Positions 8,000 through 16,705 are shown, numbered from the stretch's first letter. The stretch: DNA of 64,000 bases from Spirochaetales bacterium (GCA_016930085.1 JAFGHO010000014.1:1-64000), one strand, 5' to 3'. The notes: generated by a model from the sequence alone, not told the origin. A program made the numbers and translations.

Positions 8000-9388
8000 T
8001 TACCATTTTCCGGTCTTGTTTACCGCCGGTTTTGGAAGCCCTTCCAGCGATTTGAGGGACTTCTTCAATTCGTCTTCCGGTAACGGATAATCGATCAGTT
8101 TCCCGGAGAAGAAGTTTTCGTATCCGCTTAAATCCATAAGGCCGTGGCCGCTCATGTTGAAGAGGATTACCTTTTCTTTTCCCTCTTCTTTTGCCTTTTT
8201 TGCCTCCTGGATTGCCGCGGCGACTGCGTGGCTTGTTTCAGGCGCGCAGATAATTCCTTCCGTTCGTGCGAACTGGACTGCCGCGTTGTAACACTCTGTC
8301 TGGTGAAGCGCTCTGGGCGTGAGAAGGCCTTCGACGATCGCCTGACAGACAAGGGGTGCCATGCCGTGATAGCGGAGACCGCCGGCATGAATCGGCGGCG
8401 GTATAAAATCATGGCCGAGTGAATGCATGGGGAGAAGCGGCGTCATTTTTGCCGTATCGCCGTGGTCATAGACAAAAGGCGCCCGTGTCATGGTGGGACA
8501 CGAGGTCGGTTCGACCGGGATGATGTCGATATCGGCGCCGTGAATCTTGTCGCAGACAAAGGGGAATGAAAGACCGGCGAAATTGCTTCCGCCGCCGGCG
8601 CAGCCGATTACTACATCGACTTTCTTTTCGCCGATTTTTTCAAGCTGTTTTTTTGCCTCGAGTCCGATGACCGTCTGATGAAGCATGACATGATTGAGAA
8701 CACTGCCCAGTGAATATCTGGTTTCTCCCGATGTATCGGTGACCGCGGCCTCGACGGCTTCGCTTATCGCGATCCCGAGGCTTCCCGGTGTGTCCGGCAT
8801 CTTTTTGAGAATATCTCTTCCCGCGTTCGTCTGGTTGCTCGGACTCGCGATACATTGAGCCCCCCATGTCTGCATCATGACTTTTCGATAGGGTTTCTGG
8901 TCGAAGCTTATCCGCACCATGAAAACCTTGCATTCGAGACCGACTACGGAACAGGCAAAAGCGAGTGCGCTTCCCCACTGTCCGGCACCGGTTTCCGTTG
9001 TTATTTTTTTTATTCCGAACTCTTTGTTGTACCACGCCTGGGCGACCGCCGTATTCGGTTTGTGGCTGCCAGGAGGCGAGACACTCTCGTTTTTGTAATA
9101 AATCTTTGCCGGTGTGCCCAGAGCCTTTTCAAGATAAACCGCGCGGTGGAGTGGTGTGGGCCGCCATCGAAAAAGCAGTTCCAATACCCCTCCCGGAATA
9201 TCGATCCAGCGTTCCGTGGAAACTTCCTGTTCGATCAGATTCATCGGGAATACCGGGGTGAGCATGTCCGGCGAAATCGGTTTCCCGTCCGGACCCAGCG
9301 GCGGCTGCATCGGCGAGGGGAGATCGGCGGCGAGGTTGTACCATTGCCGGGGAAACTCGTCTTCATTTAAAAATACTTTTACCTGCAT
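8000..9388 (-). CDS. Tryptophan synthase beta-like PLP enzyme (TrpB2 type)
   Basis: A 462-residue fold-type II PLP enzyme of the TrpB2 class, longer than classical TrpB (about 400). PLP-lysine motif: [10 protein letters not shown]. The [11 protein letters not shown] segment and the glycine-rich phosphate-binding [10 protein letters not shown] are both present. TrpB2 enzymes condense indole or indole-phosphate with serine. No trpA or other trp gene is adjacent, so it may salvage indole, or the pathway may be dispersed. The ATG at 9388 follows AAAGGAGG. A leader of about 260 nt with a terminator-like hairpin (9427-9457) lies between the promoter (9652-9680) and the gene, suggesting control by premature termination. 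Confidence 0.92.
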   Translation of the reverse strand: MQVKVFLNEDEFPRQWYNLAADLPSPMQPPLGPDGKPISPDMLTPVFPMNLIEQEVSTERWIDIPGGVLELLFRWRPTPLHRAVYLEKALGTPAKIYYKNESVSPPGSHKPNTAVAQAWYNKEFGIKKITTETGAGQWGSALAFACSVVGLECKVFMVRISFDQKPYRKVMMQTWGAQCIASPSNQTNAGRDILKKMPDTPGSLGIAISEAVEAAVTDTSGETRYSLGSVLNHVMLHQTVIGLEAKKQLEKIGEKKVDVVIGCAGGGSNFAGLSFPFVCDKIHGADIDIIPVEPTSCPTMTRAPFVYDHGDTAKMTPLLPMHSLGHDFIPPPIHAGGLRYHGMAPLVCQAIVEGLLTPRALHQTECYNAAVQFARTEGIICAPETSHAVAAAIQEAKKAKEEGKEKVILFNMSGHGLMDLSGYENFFSGKLIDYPLPEDELKKSLKSLEGLPKPAVNKTGKW

Positions 9389-9417
9389 CAGGTTCCTCCT
9401 TTGATTTTATTTGAAGT

Positions 9418-9457
9418 AAAAATCAACCGCCTTCGGAGAACGTCCTGAAGCCGGCGG
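9418..9457 (-). promoter_or_regulatory. Terminator-like hairpin in the TrpB2 leader (candidate attenuator)
   Basis: Reading the minus strand, CCGCC pairs with GGCGG, then TTC with GAA and GGA with TCC around the loop CGTTC, with two small bulges (9427-9457). It is followed by TTGATTTTT (9418-9426). It lies about 30 nt before the ribosome site, where an attenuator would be expected. Confidence 0.5.
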
Positions 9458-9651
9458 ATTTCTACAAAAACATACCGGAAAATAAACGGCACGGCCCCAA
9501 GCAGCAAATCATCGACGATCCGGCAATCCACCCCCAGGGGGCGGTCTGTTAATGGTAATCGGGTGCCGCAGTTTCAGTGAATAAGCTCAAGGCACACATT
9601 TTCTTTTTTTCGATGTTTTTGACGTTTTTATTCGAATGTTACCTCGCCGTA

Positions 9652-9680
9652 TATTAATGTAGAAAACATCCGTTTGTCAA
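9652..9680 (-). promoter_or_regulatory. Promoter of the TrpB2-type gene
   Basis: Perfect TTGACA (9675-9680), 17-nt spacer, TTAATA (9652-9657) on the minus strand. The start codon is about 260 nt further on, leaving a long untranslated leader. The gap 9389-9717 holds this promoter, the leader hairpin and a CCCCC/GGGGG self-complementary patch near 9531-9543. Confidence 0.65.
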
Positions 9681-9717
9681 GGAGTTTCGGATGTATTGCG
9701 GCGCGGTCGGGGCGAAG

Positions 9718-10419
9718 TTACCAGATAAACGGTATCAGTCTTTTTCCGGTTTTCTTCGCATATTCACGGTATCCTTCCAGTTCCTTCTGCAGGGTGGTAT
9801 CTTCCAGGTAGGTACGGATAAAGACAATAACCGCCACGCACACAACCGGGATAAAAGCCCAGTACGAATCAAGCAGTATCGGTACACCGATATTGGCTAT
9901 CAACGCCCCCGCGTAGCCGGGATGCCGTATCCATTGATACGGCCCCGTCGTAACGACTGAGTGTCCCCGTTCGGTTTGTATCCGGACGGTGCCGGAAAAA
10001 TACCGGTTTTCGGTTAACGCGTAAGTGCCCAATGCATAGCCCGACAGTATCAGGAGAACAGCTATAATCTTACTAATAACGTTGAATCCGGGCGATAATC
10101 CGCATAATGCATCGATTCCCGCCGCTACCGGGATAAGACCGCTGCCGAAGGCAAGCATCGGGGCTAACACCTTGTCCCATGATTTTGTGTCTTTATGTTT
10201 GAATGATTCGGCCCTTTCCTTGACGATATCGGGGTGTTTTCCGGCAGCCAGGATTCTGCTGATGATAAATCCCGAGGCGCTGATGATCCCGTACAACCAT
10301 GCCTCCCCCCATGTCCACCGTAACGTAATAAATATCGGAGAAAAAGGCAGGATGACAAGGACAATCAACAACTGGATCGCTATCGAGACCGGATTTGTCA
10401 CCGGGGTCCGTTTTTCCAT
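9718..10419 (-). CDS. Isoprenylcysteine carboxyl methyltransferase-like membrane protein
   Basis: A 233-residue integral membrane protein with five or so hydrophobic segments. The C-terminal half has the SAM-dependent ICMT/PEMT signature: TGPYQWIRHPGYAGAL, then a hydrophobic hairpin, then EDTTLQKELEGYREY. Family members methylate lipids or small molecules at the membrane; the substrate in bacteria is usually unknown. GGAGG precedes ATG 10419. It follows the metalloprotease-like lipoprotein on the same strand after 78 nt. Confidence 0.82.
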   Translation of the reverse strand: MEKRTPVTNPVSIAIQLLIVLVILPFSPIFITLRWTWGEAWLYGIISASGFIISRILAAGKHPDIVKERAESFKHKDTKSWDKVLAPMLAFGSGLIPVAAGIDALCGLSPGFNVISKIIAVLLILSGYALGTYALTENRYFSGTVRIQTERGHSVVTTGPYQWIRHPGYAGALIANIGVPILLDSYWAFIPVVCVAVIVFIRTYLEDTTLQKELEGYREYAKKTGKRLIPFIW

Positions 10420-10497
10420 GATGTCCTCCGCATATTAAAAGAATCACCCTTATCCTACCATTGATGCCTTCCCCGGGTCAAACCTTTTAGACGCCGT

Positions 10498-11388
10498 TCA
10501 CCGTGCCGGCCACGAGTTCATTGTGTGTTCCACGATGGTTCTGCATCCGTCGCACCAGACGATATTGTTCTCGTCCATGAAGGCGAGGTGCCAGTAATTC
10601 ATGATGCAGACCTCGGTCGAAGGAAGGAGGCTGTCCACATGGCCTTCGGCGGCGACACCCCATGTATGGGTAAGTTCATGCGTGGTCAGTTTGGTTTCCT
10701 CATGATCCCAGGAGAGGAGTCCCGACGGCTTCCAGGCAACGACACAATGGTGTCCGTTTAGATACGCGACGCCATTGTTTCCCATCACGGGTGTAAAACC
10801 GACTACATATTCGTTCGTATTGCGGTAAGAGGAATAATCCGAGGAAAGATCCTTGAGTACCGTCCCCGTATCGTCCGATTCCGGTGCGTCCCATGTTTTT
10901 CCGAGATTGACCAGATCGAATTCGACATTGAATTGTTCCTTGATCTCGCCTAATGCCTTTCGTACCTTCTCGAGACCCTGACGGTACTGATCGTCGCTGC
11001 AATCGGTGTCCGATACATAATAAATGATCGCGTAGTGAATCGGGGTTGGCGTCGGGGCGGTCGAAGGTGCTGCGGTGGGGACGGGTGTGGGGACGGAGGT
11101 CGGAGTTGCCGCCGGTTCTGCCGTGGGATCCGGTGTCGGTTCCGGGGACGGAGGTGGAGACGGTACGGATGTGGCGGCTTCCGTGAATTCCGGTGTCGAT
11201 TGTGGGGTCGGAGGTTGAAGCTCGACGGTCGATTCAGGGGAACGGTCCGGGGACGGAGGTAGTGTGGGGATTTCCTCAGGCGGATCCGCCTCTCCTGCCG
11301 GTTTGTCGATTGTCATTTCGCACCCCATAATACATACCAGTCCGGTCCATACGGCGACGAAGAGGACGCTTTTAGCTAATAATGTCAT
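10498..11388 (-). CDS. Lipoprotein with archaemetzincin-like metalloprotease domain
   Basis: A 296-residue protein in three parts. (1) A lipoprotein signal with lipobox IMGC near residue 23. (2) A Pro/Thr/Ser-rich linker (about 30-116) made of repeated PTP/APTS-like units. (3) A C-terminal domain of about 180 residues with the zinc motif HELTHTWG near residue 235, a further His six residues after the Gly, CIMNYW (possible Met-turn), and CDGC near the end. The order HExxHxxG, CxM, CxxC resembles archaemetzincins (HExxHxxGxxHC, CxM, CxxC), but the third His is shifted by three residues and one Cys is missing. It is probably anchored in a membrane and acts outside the cytoplasm. Substrate unknown. 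Confidence 0.7.
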   Translation of the reverse strand: MTLLAKSVLFVAVWTGLVCIMGCEMTIDKPAGEADPPEEIPTLPPSPDRSPESTVELQPPTPQSTPEFTEAATSVPSPPPSPEPTPDPTAEPAATPTSVPTPVPTAAPSTAPTPTPIHYAIIYYVSDTDCSDDQYRQGLEKVRKALGEIKEQFNVEFDLVNLGKTWDAPESDDTGTVLKDLSSDYSSYRNTNEYVVGFTPVMGNNGVAYLNGHHCVVAWKPSGLLSWDHEETKLTTHELTHTWGVAAEGHVDSLLPSTEVCIMNYWHLAFMDENNIVWCDGCRTIVEHTMNSWPAR

Positions 11389-11486
11389 TATTATCTCCTT
11401 TTTTGTATCTATATGATAATCGCCCGGTATCGAAGATTCCTTCGGTTATTTGTGGTAAAGGGGTGATGAAGTCCATATTCATCATC

Positions 11487-11515
11487 TTGACATTATTTCC
11501 CTCTCTCTTTACATT
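11487..11515 (+). promoter_or_regulatory. Promoter of alaS, predicted leaderless
   Basis: Perfect TTGACA (11487-11492), 17-nt spacer, TACATT (11510-11515). Only six bases separate the -10 box from ATG 11522, so transcription should start at or next to the start codon. Confidence 0.7.
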
Positions 11516-11521
11516 GCGGAT

Positions 11522-13324
11522 ATGAAAGCGGACGAACTAAGACGGAAATATATCGATTTTTTCGTTTCCAAAGGACATACAAGGATATCCGGTAAGTCAC
11601 TCATCCCGGAGAACGATCCGACCGTTCTCTTTACCACTGCGGGGATGCATCCCCTCGTACCGTACATCCTCGGCGAGCCCCATCCGGGAGGAAAACGTCT
11701 CGTGGATTTTCAAAAGTGTATTCGCACCGGCGATATCGACGAGGTGGGCGACGCCTCCCACTGCACCTTTTTTGAAATGCTCGGCAACTGGTCTCTCGGT
11801 GACTATTTCAAGGAAGAGGCGATACGGATGAGTTACGAGTTTCTCACCTCGCCCGAATGGCTCGGATTTTCTCCGGAAAAACTTTCGGTCACCGTCTTCT
11901 GCGGCGATAAGGATGTACCGAGGGATGATGAATCGGCTGCGGTCTGGCAATCACTCGGAATTCCCGAACAGCGGATCTATTTCCTTCCCAGAAGCGACAA
12001 CTGGTGGGGTCCGGCAGGGAAAACCGGCCCCTGCGGCCCGGATACGGAAATGTTCATCGATATGGGAAAACCCCCGTGTTCGGCCGAATGCAGGCCGGGA
12101 TGCAACTGCGGCAAATACTTCGAGGTCTGGAACGATGTCTTCATGCAATACAACAAGACGGAAGCCGGCACCTTTGAGCCGCTCGAAAAGAAAACCGTCG
12201 ATACCGGCATGGGTGTGGAGCGGACGATCGCTATGCTTCAGGGCAAAAGGAGCGTGTTTGAAACAGAGCTTTTCATGCCGATTATCGGAATTATAGAAGA
12301 AAAAACAGGCAAATCATACGGAAAAGACCGGGAAACGGACAGGTCGATGAGGATTATAAGCGATCACATGAAGGCATCGGTCTTTATCCTGGGAGACGAA
12401 AAGGGGGTGAAACCCTCGAATCTCGGACAGGGCTATATATTACGAAGGCTCATCCGCCGCGCGATACGGCACATGAGAAAACTGTGTGCGGAAGAAAACG
12501 CGTGCCTCGATGCGCTCGGCCTCGCGGTCGTGGGGATTTATGAAAAAATTTATCACGAACTTGGAAAAAACAGGGACGTCATTACCACCGAACTTCTCCG
12601 TGAGGAAGAACGCTTCGGTGCCGCGCTCAAAAAGGGCGAACACGAGTTCGAAAAGCTGCTGCCGAATCTCCTGAAAAACCCTAAAAAAATCATACCGGGC
12701 CGCGTCGCCTTCAGGCTTTACGATACCTACGGGTTCCCCCTTGAAATTACGGAAGAACTTGCGTCCGAACACGGGTTTACCGTGGACAGGGAAGGATTCG
12801 AGGCCGCCTTTGAAAAACACCAGGAATTATCGAAACAGGGCGACAAATCGTTCAAAGGGGGGCTCGCGGACCATTCGGAGATCGTCAAACGCTTGCATAC
12901 CGCGACCCATCTGCTGCACAAGGCGCTTCGTATGGTGTTGGGCGAGCACGTGGAGCAGAAAGGAAGCAACATTACCGCCGAACGGCTCCGTTTCGACTTT
13001 TCACATCCGGAAAAGATGACGGAAGAACAGATACGGGAGGTCGAACGGATCGTCAACGACCAGATCGAAAGGAATCTCCCCGTCTCCTTCGAGATGATGT
13101 CGCTGGATGAGGCAAGGAAGCAAGGGTCGACGGCACTCTTTGATGAAAAATACGAAGAAACGGTCAAGGTGTACACAATGGGGGATTTTTCGAAGGAGGT
13201 CTGCGGCGGTCCGCACGTATCCGCGACCGGGGAACTCGGAAAGTTCAAAATCACCAAGGAGCAGTCCTCTTCCGCCGGGGTGCGGAGAATCAGGGCTGTG
13301 CTTGAAGAGGGGGAGGAGGGTTGA
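11522..13324 (+). CDS. alaS: Alanyl-tRNA synthetase, short form
   Basis: A 600-residue class II synthetase that charges tRNA-Ala. The catalytic domain begins KYIDFFVSKGHT, with TTAGMHPLVPYI, CTFFEMLGNWSLGDYFK and the tRNA-recognition helices following. The editing domain carries HTATHLLH and the zinc-ligand VCGGPHV. The protein ends shortly after SSSAGVRRIRAV, so the C-Ala dimerisation/tRNA-elbow domain of typical AlaRS (about 875 residues) is absent; Borrelia and Treponema AlaRS are similarly short. No Shine-Dalgarno sequence precedes ATG 11522 and the promoter lies directly before it. Confidence 0.96.
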   Translation: MKADELRRKYIDFFVSKGHTRISGKSLIPENDPTVLFTTAGMHPLVPYILGEPHPGGKRLVDFQKCIRTGDIDEVGDASHCTFFEMLGNWSLGDYFKEEAIRMSYEFLTSPEWLGFSPEKLSVTVFCGDKDVPRDDESAAVWQSLGIPEQRIYFLPRSDNWWGPAGKTGPCGPDTEMFIDMGKPPCSAECRPGCNCGKYFEVWNDVFMQYNKTEAGTFEPLEKKTVDTGMGVERTIAMLQGKRSVFETELFMPIIGIIEEKTGKSYGKDRETDRSMRIISDHMKASVFILGDEKGVKPSNLGQGYILRRLIRRAIRHMRKLCAEENACLDALGLAVVGIYEKIYHELGKNRDVITTELLREEERFGAALKKGEHEFEKLLPNLLKNPKKIIPGRVAFRLYDTYGFPLEITEELASEHGFTVDREGFEAAFEKHQELSKQGDKSFKGGLADHSEIVKRLHTATHLLHKALRMVLGEHVEQKGSNITAERLRFDFSHPEKMTEEQIREVERIVNDQIERNLPVSFEMMSLDEARKQGSTALFDEKYEETVKVYTMGDFSKEVCGGPHVSATGELGKFKITKEQSSSAGVRRIRAVLEEGEEG

Positions 13325-13451
13325 GAAGGAGACGTGAGACTGAGGGATTGCTATAGAGAAAAATTTTAAATAAGGAACCCTGGAAAAAAGAGAGTTTTAA
13401 ATCATATATTTTCCTTGTTTCATGGATTCCTGATAAACTTTTACACGACGG

Positions 13452-13868
13452 CTATTCCATCCCATCCTCATCCGTCCAATCCTCCAGGTAAAGCCCGTCG
13501 ACTTTTTGAAATTCTTTTATATTGTGAGTAACCAGAATACCGCCATACGCCATCGCGCATGATGCTATAATGAGATCGTTCGGTCCGATAATATTCCCTT
13601 TTTTTTCAAGTCCGGCACGAATTTTTGCATACCATAATGAAGCGTTATCATCGAAGGGGAGTATAAAAAACGGCTTCAGAAACGAATCAAGCGCCTTTAT
13701 TACTTTTTCTCTGTATAAACTTTTTTGGGCGCCGTAGTATAATTCAGCTTTTACAATCGCAGGTATCGCAATATCCGAAGGATGTTTTTTTTCCATGTTC
13801 GTTTGTATTTGGGGAAATATGCTTTTAAGCGCATAAATACATATATTCGTGTCGAGAAAATATTTCAT
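13452..13868 (-). CDS. vapC: PIN-domain toxin (VapC type)
   Basis: A 138-residue PIN-domain ribonuclease, the toxin of a type II toxin-antitoxin module. The acidic active-site residues are visible: Asp in FLDTNICIYAL, Glu in VKAELYYGA and Asp in GPNDLIIASCAM, followed by LVTHNIKEF. VapC toxins cleave tRNA or rRNA. Its ATG overlaps the antitoxin stop codon (ATGA, 13865-13868), giving coupled translation. The 127-nt gap beyond its 3' end to alaS is AT-rich and shows no clear signal. Confidence 0.88.
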   Translation of the reverse strand: MKYFLDTNICIYALKSIFPQIQTNMEKKHPSDIAIPAIVKAELYYGAQKSLYREKVIKALDSFLKPFFILPFDDNASLWYAKIRAGLEKKGNIIGPNDLIIASCAMAYGGILVTHNIKEFQKVDGLYLEDWTDEDGME

Positions 13869-14095
13869 AATGATTCCCGCTTTACATCGTCATCCGGATG
13901 AGGCGCTTTCGGTTCGTCGATATCATTATCGTCAAGTGTCCCGAAAACGGAAAAGTAAGATTCCGGCCAGTCATTTTCCATTATCAGTTCCAGTTTATCC
14001 CTCACCCATTTTGAAACCGATACATTCGATTCCCTTGCCGTTTTTTCAATCTTTTTTATCGTTTTATTATCGAGATATATTGTCAATTGGGCCAT
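13865..14095 (-). CDS. vapB: Antitoxin of the VapBC-type module
   Basis: A 76-residue protein. Residues 1-35 (AQLTIYLDNKTIKKIEKTA, then SVSKWVRDKL) fit a ribbon-helix-helix DNA-binding fold. The acidic C-terminus (about 45-76) is the likely toxin-neutralising tail. The start at 14095 follows AGGAGG; the frame extending upstream to 14125 runs through the promoter and is rejected. It is first in the operon, directly behind a promoter whose -35 box overlaps a 26-nt inverted repeat, as expected for autoregulation. Confidence 0.82.
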   Translation of the reverse strand: MAQLTIYLDNKTIKKIEKTARESNVSVSKWVRDKLELIMENDWPESYFSVFGTLDDNDIDEPKAPHPDDDVKRESL

Positions 14096-14115
14096 CTTTA
14101 CAACCTCCTGCTTAA

Positions 14116-14144
14116 AATATATCATGAAAGTCTATTGAATGCAA
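14116..14144 (-). promoter_or_regulatory. vapBC promoter
   Basis: Minus-strand TTGCAT (14139-14144), 17-nt spacer, TATATT (14116-14121), about 20 nt before the vapB start codon. Confidence 0.6.
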
Positions 14145-14166
14145 GTATATGCGCACATATACTTGC
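14141..14166. promoter_or_regulatory. 26-nt inverted repeat, probable vapBC operator
   Basis: GCAAGTATATG (14141-14151) and CATATACTTGC (14156-14166) are perfect complements around CGCA. The repeat overlaps the -35 box of vapBC and begins four bases beyond the rlmN stop codon. There is no T tract, so an operator fits better than a terminator. Confidence 0.65.
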
Positions 14167-14170
14167 TTCA

Positions 14171-15214
14171 TTAAAAAGCGAGCTGCCCGCACGCGGCGTT
14201 GATTCCCGTTCCCTTCCGGTACCGTTGGGTGACGGTGATCCCGGCGGATTCCAATGCTTTTTTGAACCATACGATCCGTTCGTTTTCGGGCCGCGCGTAC
14301 GGTAATTCGGGGACGGGATTGAGCGGGATCAGGTTCACCGATGTCCGTAACGGTCGAATAAAATCCTTGAGGGACGCGATATCCTCCGGACGGTCGGTCG
14401 TGTCCCTGATGAGGACGATCTCGAGGGTAATGCGGCTTTTCGTTTTTTTCTGATAATGGAGAAGGGAATCCTTGAGGGTTTTGAGGGATTGTTTTACGGC
14501 GCAGGGCATGAGGGTTTTTCTCATTTTCTCGTCCGCGGTAATGAGTGAAACGGCGAGCCTTACGGGCGGTCCTTCTTCCGCAAGCGCGCGAATTCCGTTT
14601 TCGATACCGCATGTTGAAATGGTAAATTTGCGGATGCCGATATTGTTCCCCCCGGGATGATGCAGGACGGCGATCGCCTTTTTTATTGCTTCGAGGTTGA
14701 GCAGCGGTTCTCCCATGCCCATGAACACGATATTCCGTATATCGCCGTATTCTCTTTTGAAACTGAGGAATTGTTCGACGATTTCGTGCGCGGCGAGATT
14801 TCTCTTGAAGCCCATGGTCCCTGTTTTGCAAAACCTGCAGCCCATACCGCAGCCCGCCTGGCTCGAGAGGCAGATTGTCTTTCTCGCGGCCGGGGCTTTC
14901 CCCGTTTTCGAAACAGGTTCTTCCGCGCACGGGTCGGAAAGGAGTACCGATTCGATGACAAGACCGTCTTCGAGGGTAATCCGGTGTTTTACCGTGCCGT
15001 CCGGGTCCTCAAACGGCGTGATGCGGTTGAATGTGGTAATCCGGGCTTTCTCTTTCAGGACGGATTTCAGCGGCGCCGGGATATTCGTCATGGCGTCGAT
15101 TTCGGTAATCCCTTTTTGTATCCAGCCGAATATCTGCTGCGCTCTGTAGGAGCGGTCGATCGGGAATGTCGCCTCTATTTCTTCGGGAAGAAGGGATGAA
15201 AGGACTGTGTTCAT
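14171..15214 (-). CDS. rlmN: 23S rRNA/tRNA adenine-C2 methyltransferase RlmN
   Basis: A 347-residue radical SAM enzyme that methylates C2 of A2503 in 23S rRNA (and A37 of some tRNAs). The 4Fe-4S motif is SQAGCGMGCRFC; MGMGEPLLN follows. The second catalytic Cys is near the C-terminus (GINAACGQL), so both mechanistic cysteines are present. The N-terminal helical domain has YRAQQIFGWIQKG. Length is normal. It lies 20 nt after the TPR gene on the same strand and may share its transcript. Confidence 0.96.
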   Translation of the reverse strand: MNTVLSSLLPEEIEATFPIDRSYRAQQIFGWIQKGITEIDAMTNIPAPLKSVLKEKARITTFNRITPFEDPDGTVKHRITLEDGLVIESVLLSDPCAEEPVSKTGKAPAARKTICLSSQAGCGMGCRFCKTGTMGFKRNLAAHEIVEQFLSFKREYGDIRNIVFMGMGEPLLNLEAIKKAIAVLHHPGGNNIGIRKFTISTCGIENGIRALAEEGPPVRLAVSLITADEKMRKTLMPCAVKQSLKTLKDSLLHYQKKTKSRITLEIVLIRDTTDRPEDIASLKDFIRPLRTSVNLIPLNPVPELPYARPENERIVWFKKALESAGITVTQRYRKGTGINAACGQLAF

Positions 15215-15234
15215 TCTCTGATATCGGTCTATAT

Positions 15235-16344
15235 CTATTTATCTTTTTTGAGTTTTATCAGCATTTCCGATATATAGATATTCCTGTTTCCCCTTTTCGT
15301 GTATTCGGTGAGAATCTGAACCGCCTTTTCTTTCTGTTTTGTCAGCGTATAGCATTCCGATGCTTCGAGATAAAGCCGCGGGTTGTCCGGATCGTTTTTT
15401 ACGAGTTTGAGAAGCGAATTGATCGCCTCGTCGAAATTCCCCTGGACTTTATTGATCATGGCGAGCCCGAGTACCGCGTACGTATCAAAACCGACATTCA
15501 GTGCCTTGTTGTAGTAGGCGGCAGCCTTTTCGAGATCACCCAGGTTTCTGCACGCGTCGCCGGCACGGGTGAGGATCACCTTGTTGTTCGGATCGAAATC
15601 GAGTATTCTTTCCCAATACTCGAGGGATTTACGATGATCCTTGATCCCCCTGTAGCAGTCCGCCATTCCGAAAAGCGCATAAAAATTATTGTCTTCGATA
15701 TCGAGCGCCATTTTGAAATAATTGAGTCCCTCATGAAAGGTCTTCAATTTTCTGTGGCAGTTGCCGAGAGCGGTGAGGATTTTTATATTTTCCTCGTCCT
15801 CCTGCAAGGTAAGCACCTTTTCCCAGTAGCGGAGCGCCTCTTTATAGTTTTTAAAATCGAAATTGAGGTAGCCGAGGCCGATAAGGGCATAGGCGTTTTC
15901 CGGTTCGATTTCTAGCGCCCTGAGGTATACTTCATGGGATTTGTCGAAATTCTTTATTTTCTTGTAAGCGTCCGCGATCCTGGTGAGGACGGTGACGTTC
16001 CGTTCGTCATTGACAAGGTACTTTTCCCAGATATCGATCGCCTTGTGATAATTTTTGAGCGCCTTGTAACTGTCCGCGAGACCGAAAAGGGCGTAATTGT
16101 TATCCGCATGGTGTTCCAGGCAGGCTTCATAATACCGGACCGCTTCGTTGAAATTACCCTTTTTCCTCTCCACGTCTCCCAGCCCGACAAGCGCGTAGGT
16201 GTTTTTATCATCATATTCGATTATTTTCTTGAATTTCTCTTCCGCCTCATCAAGTCTGTCTTCCTTAAGATAGAAATAGCCGAGTTTCGAGAGTTCTGCA
16301 ATGAGGTTTTGCACTTCATTAGCCTGATTTTCTGTATCACTCAT
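15235..16344 (-). CDS. Tetratricopeptide-repeat protein
   Basis: A 369-residue soluble protein made of about nine or ten 34-residue TPR units, with repeated patterns such as YALVGLGDVERKKGNFNEAV and YALFGLADSYKALKNYHKA. No signal peptide is seen. The start at 16344 is chosen because GGAAA lies at a usable distance; a start at 16371 is also possible. It overlaps the last 8 nt of the preceding gene, so translation is probably coupled. TPR proteins bind partner proteins; the partner here is unknown. Confidence 0.82.
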   Translation of the reverse strand: MSDTENQANEVQNLIAELSKLGYFYLKEDRLDEAEEKFKKIIEYDDKNTYALVGLGDVERKKGNFNEAVRYYEACLEHHADNNYALFGLADSYKALKNYHKAIDIWEKYLVNDERNVTVLTRIADAYKKIKNFDKSHEVYLRALEIEPENAYALIGLGYLNFDFKNYKEALRYWEKVLTLQEDEENIKILTALGNCHRKLKTFHEGLNYFKMALDIEDNNFYALFGMADCYRGIKDHRKSLEYWERILDFDPNNKVILTRAGDACRNLGDLEKAAAYYNKALNVGFDTYAVLGLAMINKVQGNFDEAINSLLKLVKNDPDNPRLYLEASECYTLTKQKEKAVQILTEYTKRGNRNIYISEMLIKLKKDK

Positions 16345-16705
16345 AATTAAGGTTTCCTTTCTCATCCTCATGTAGCCACGAATTAATGATCTTAGCTATC
16401 TTTTTTACCATCGCGTTGATTCCTTTTTGATAAGGCGCCAGCCAGAACATTTTTAACGCCTCGAGAGGCTGATTGTTTTTGTAAAAATATTTTCCCAAAC
16501 GAATCAAGCCGTCCGTATATCCTGTTGTCAAAAAAATTTTCTGTGCCATCTCAATATTTCCCCGATTAAGAAGCTCGTTTCCCTTGCGGTTCAATTGTAC
16601 CTTTTCTTCCTTTTTAAGGTTTTTCGGTTTTTCACCCGAAATTTTCAGGAAACCTTCTTTTGGTAACAACGCAAGTATTTCCTCAAAGTGCTCCTTATCA
16701 CCCAT
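16337..16705 (-). CDS. Small helical protein coupled to the TPR gene
   Basis: A 122-residue protein, mostly helical and lysine-rich, with one TPR-like helix pair (RGNIEMAQKIFLTTGYTDGL, then YFYKNNQPLEALKMF). No family was recognised. The longer open frame to 16858 overlaps hisB and is rejected, but no strong Shine-Dalgarno sequence precedes ATG 16705, so the start is uncertain. Its 3' end overlaps the TPR gene by 8 nt, suggesting the two products work together. Confidence 0.6.
   Translation of the reverse strand: MGDKEHFEEILALLPKEGFLKISGEKPKNLKKEEKVQLNRKGNELLNRGNIEMAQKIFLTTGYTDGLIRLGKYFYKNNQPLEALKMFWLAPYQKGINAMVKKIAKIINSWLHEDEKGNLNYE

Noticed and set aside
9389-9645. Possible T-box or Trp leader peptide before the TrpB2-type gene
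   Set aside because: A GGGTGGATTGCCGG stretch only partly resembles the T-box sequence and no specifier stem is seen. The only short leader frame there (16 codons) has no Trp codon.
14141-14166. The 26-nt inverted repeat as an rlmN terminator
   Set aside because: It lies just after rlmN but has no T tract on that strand, while it overlaps a good vapBC -35 box.
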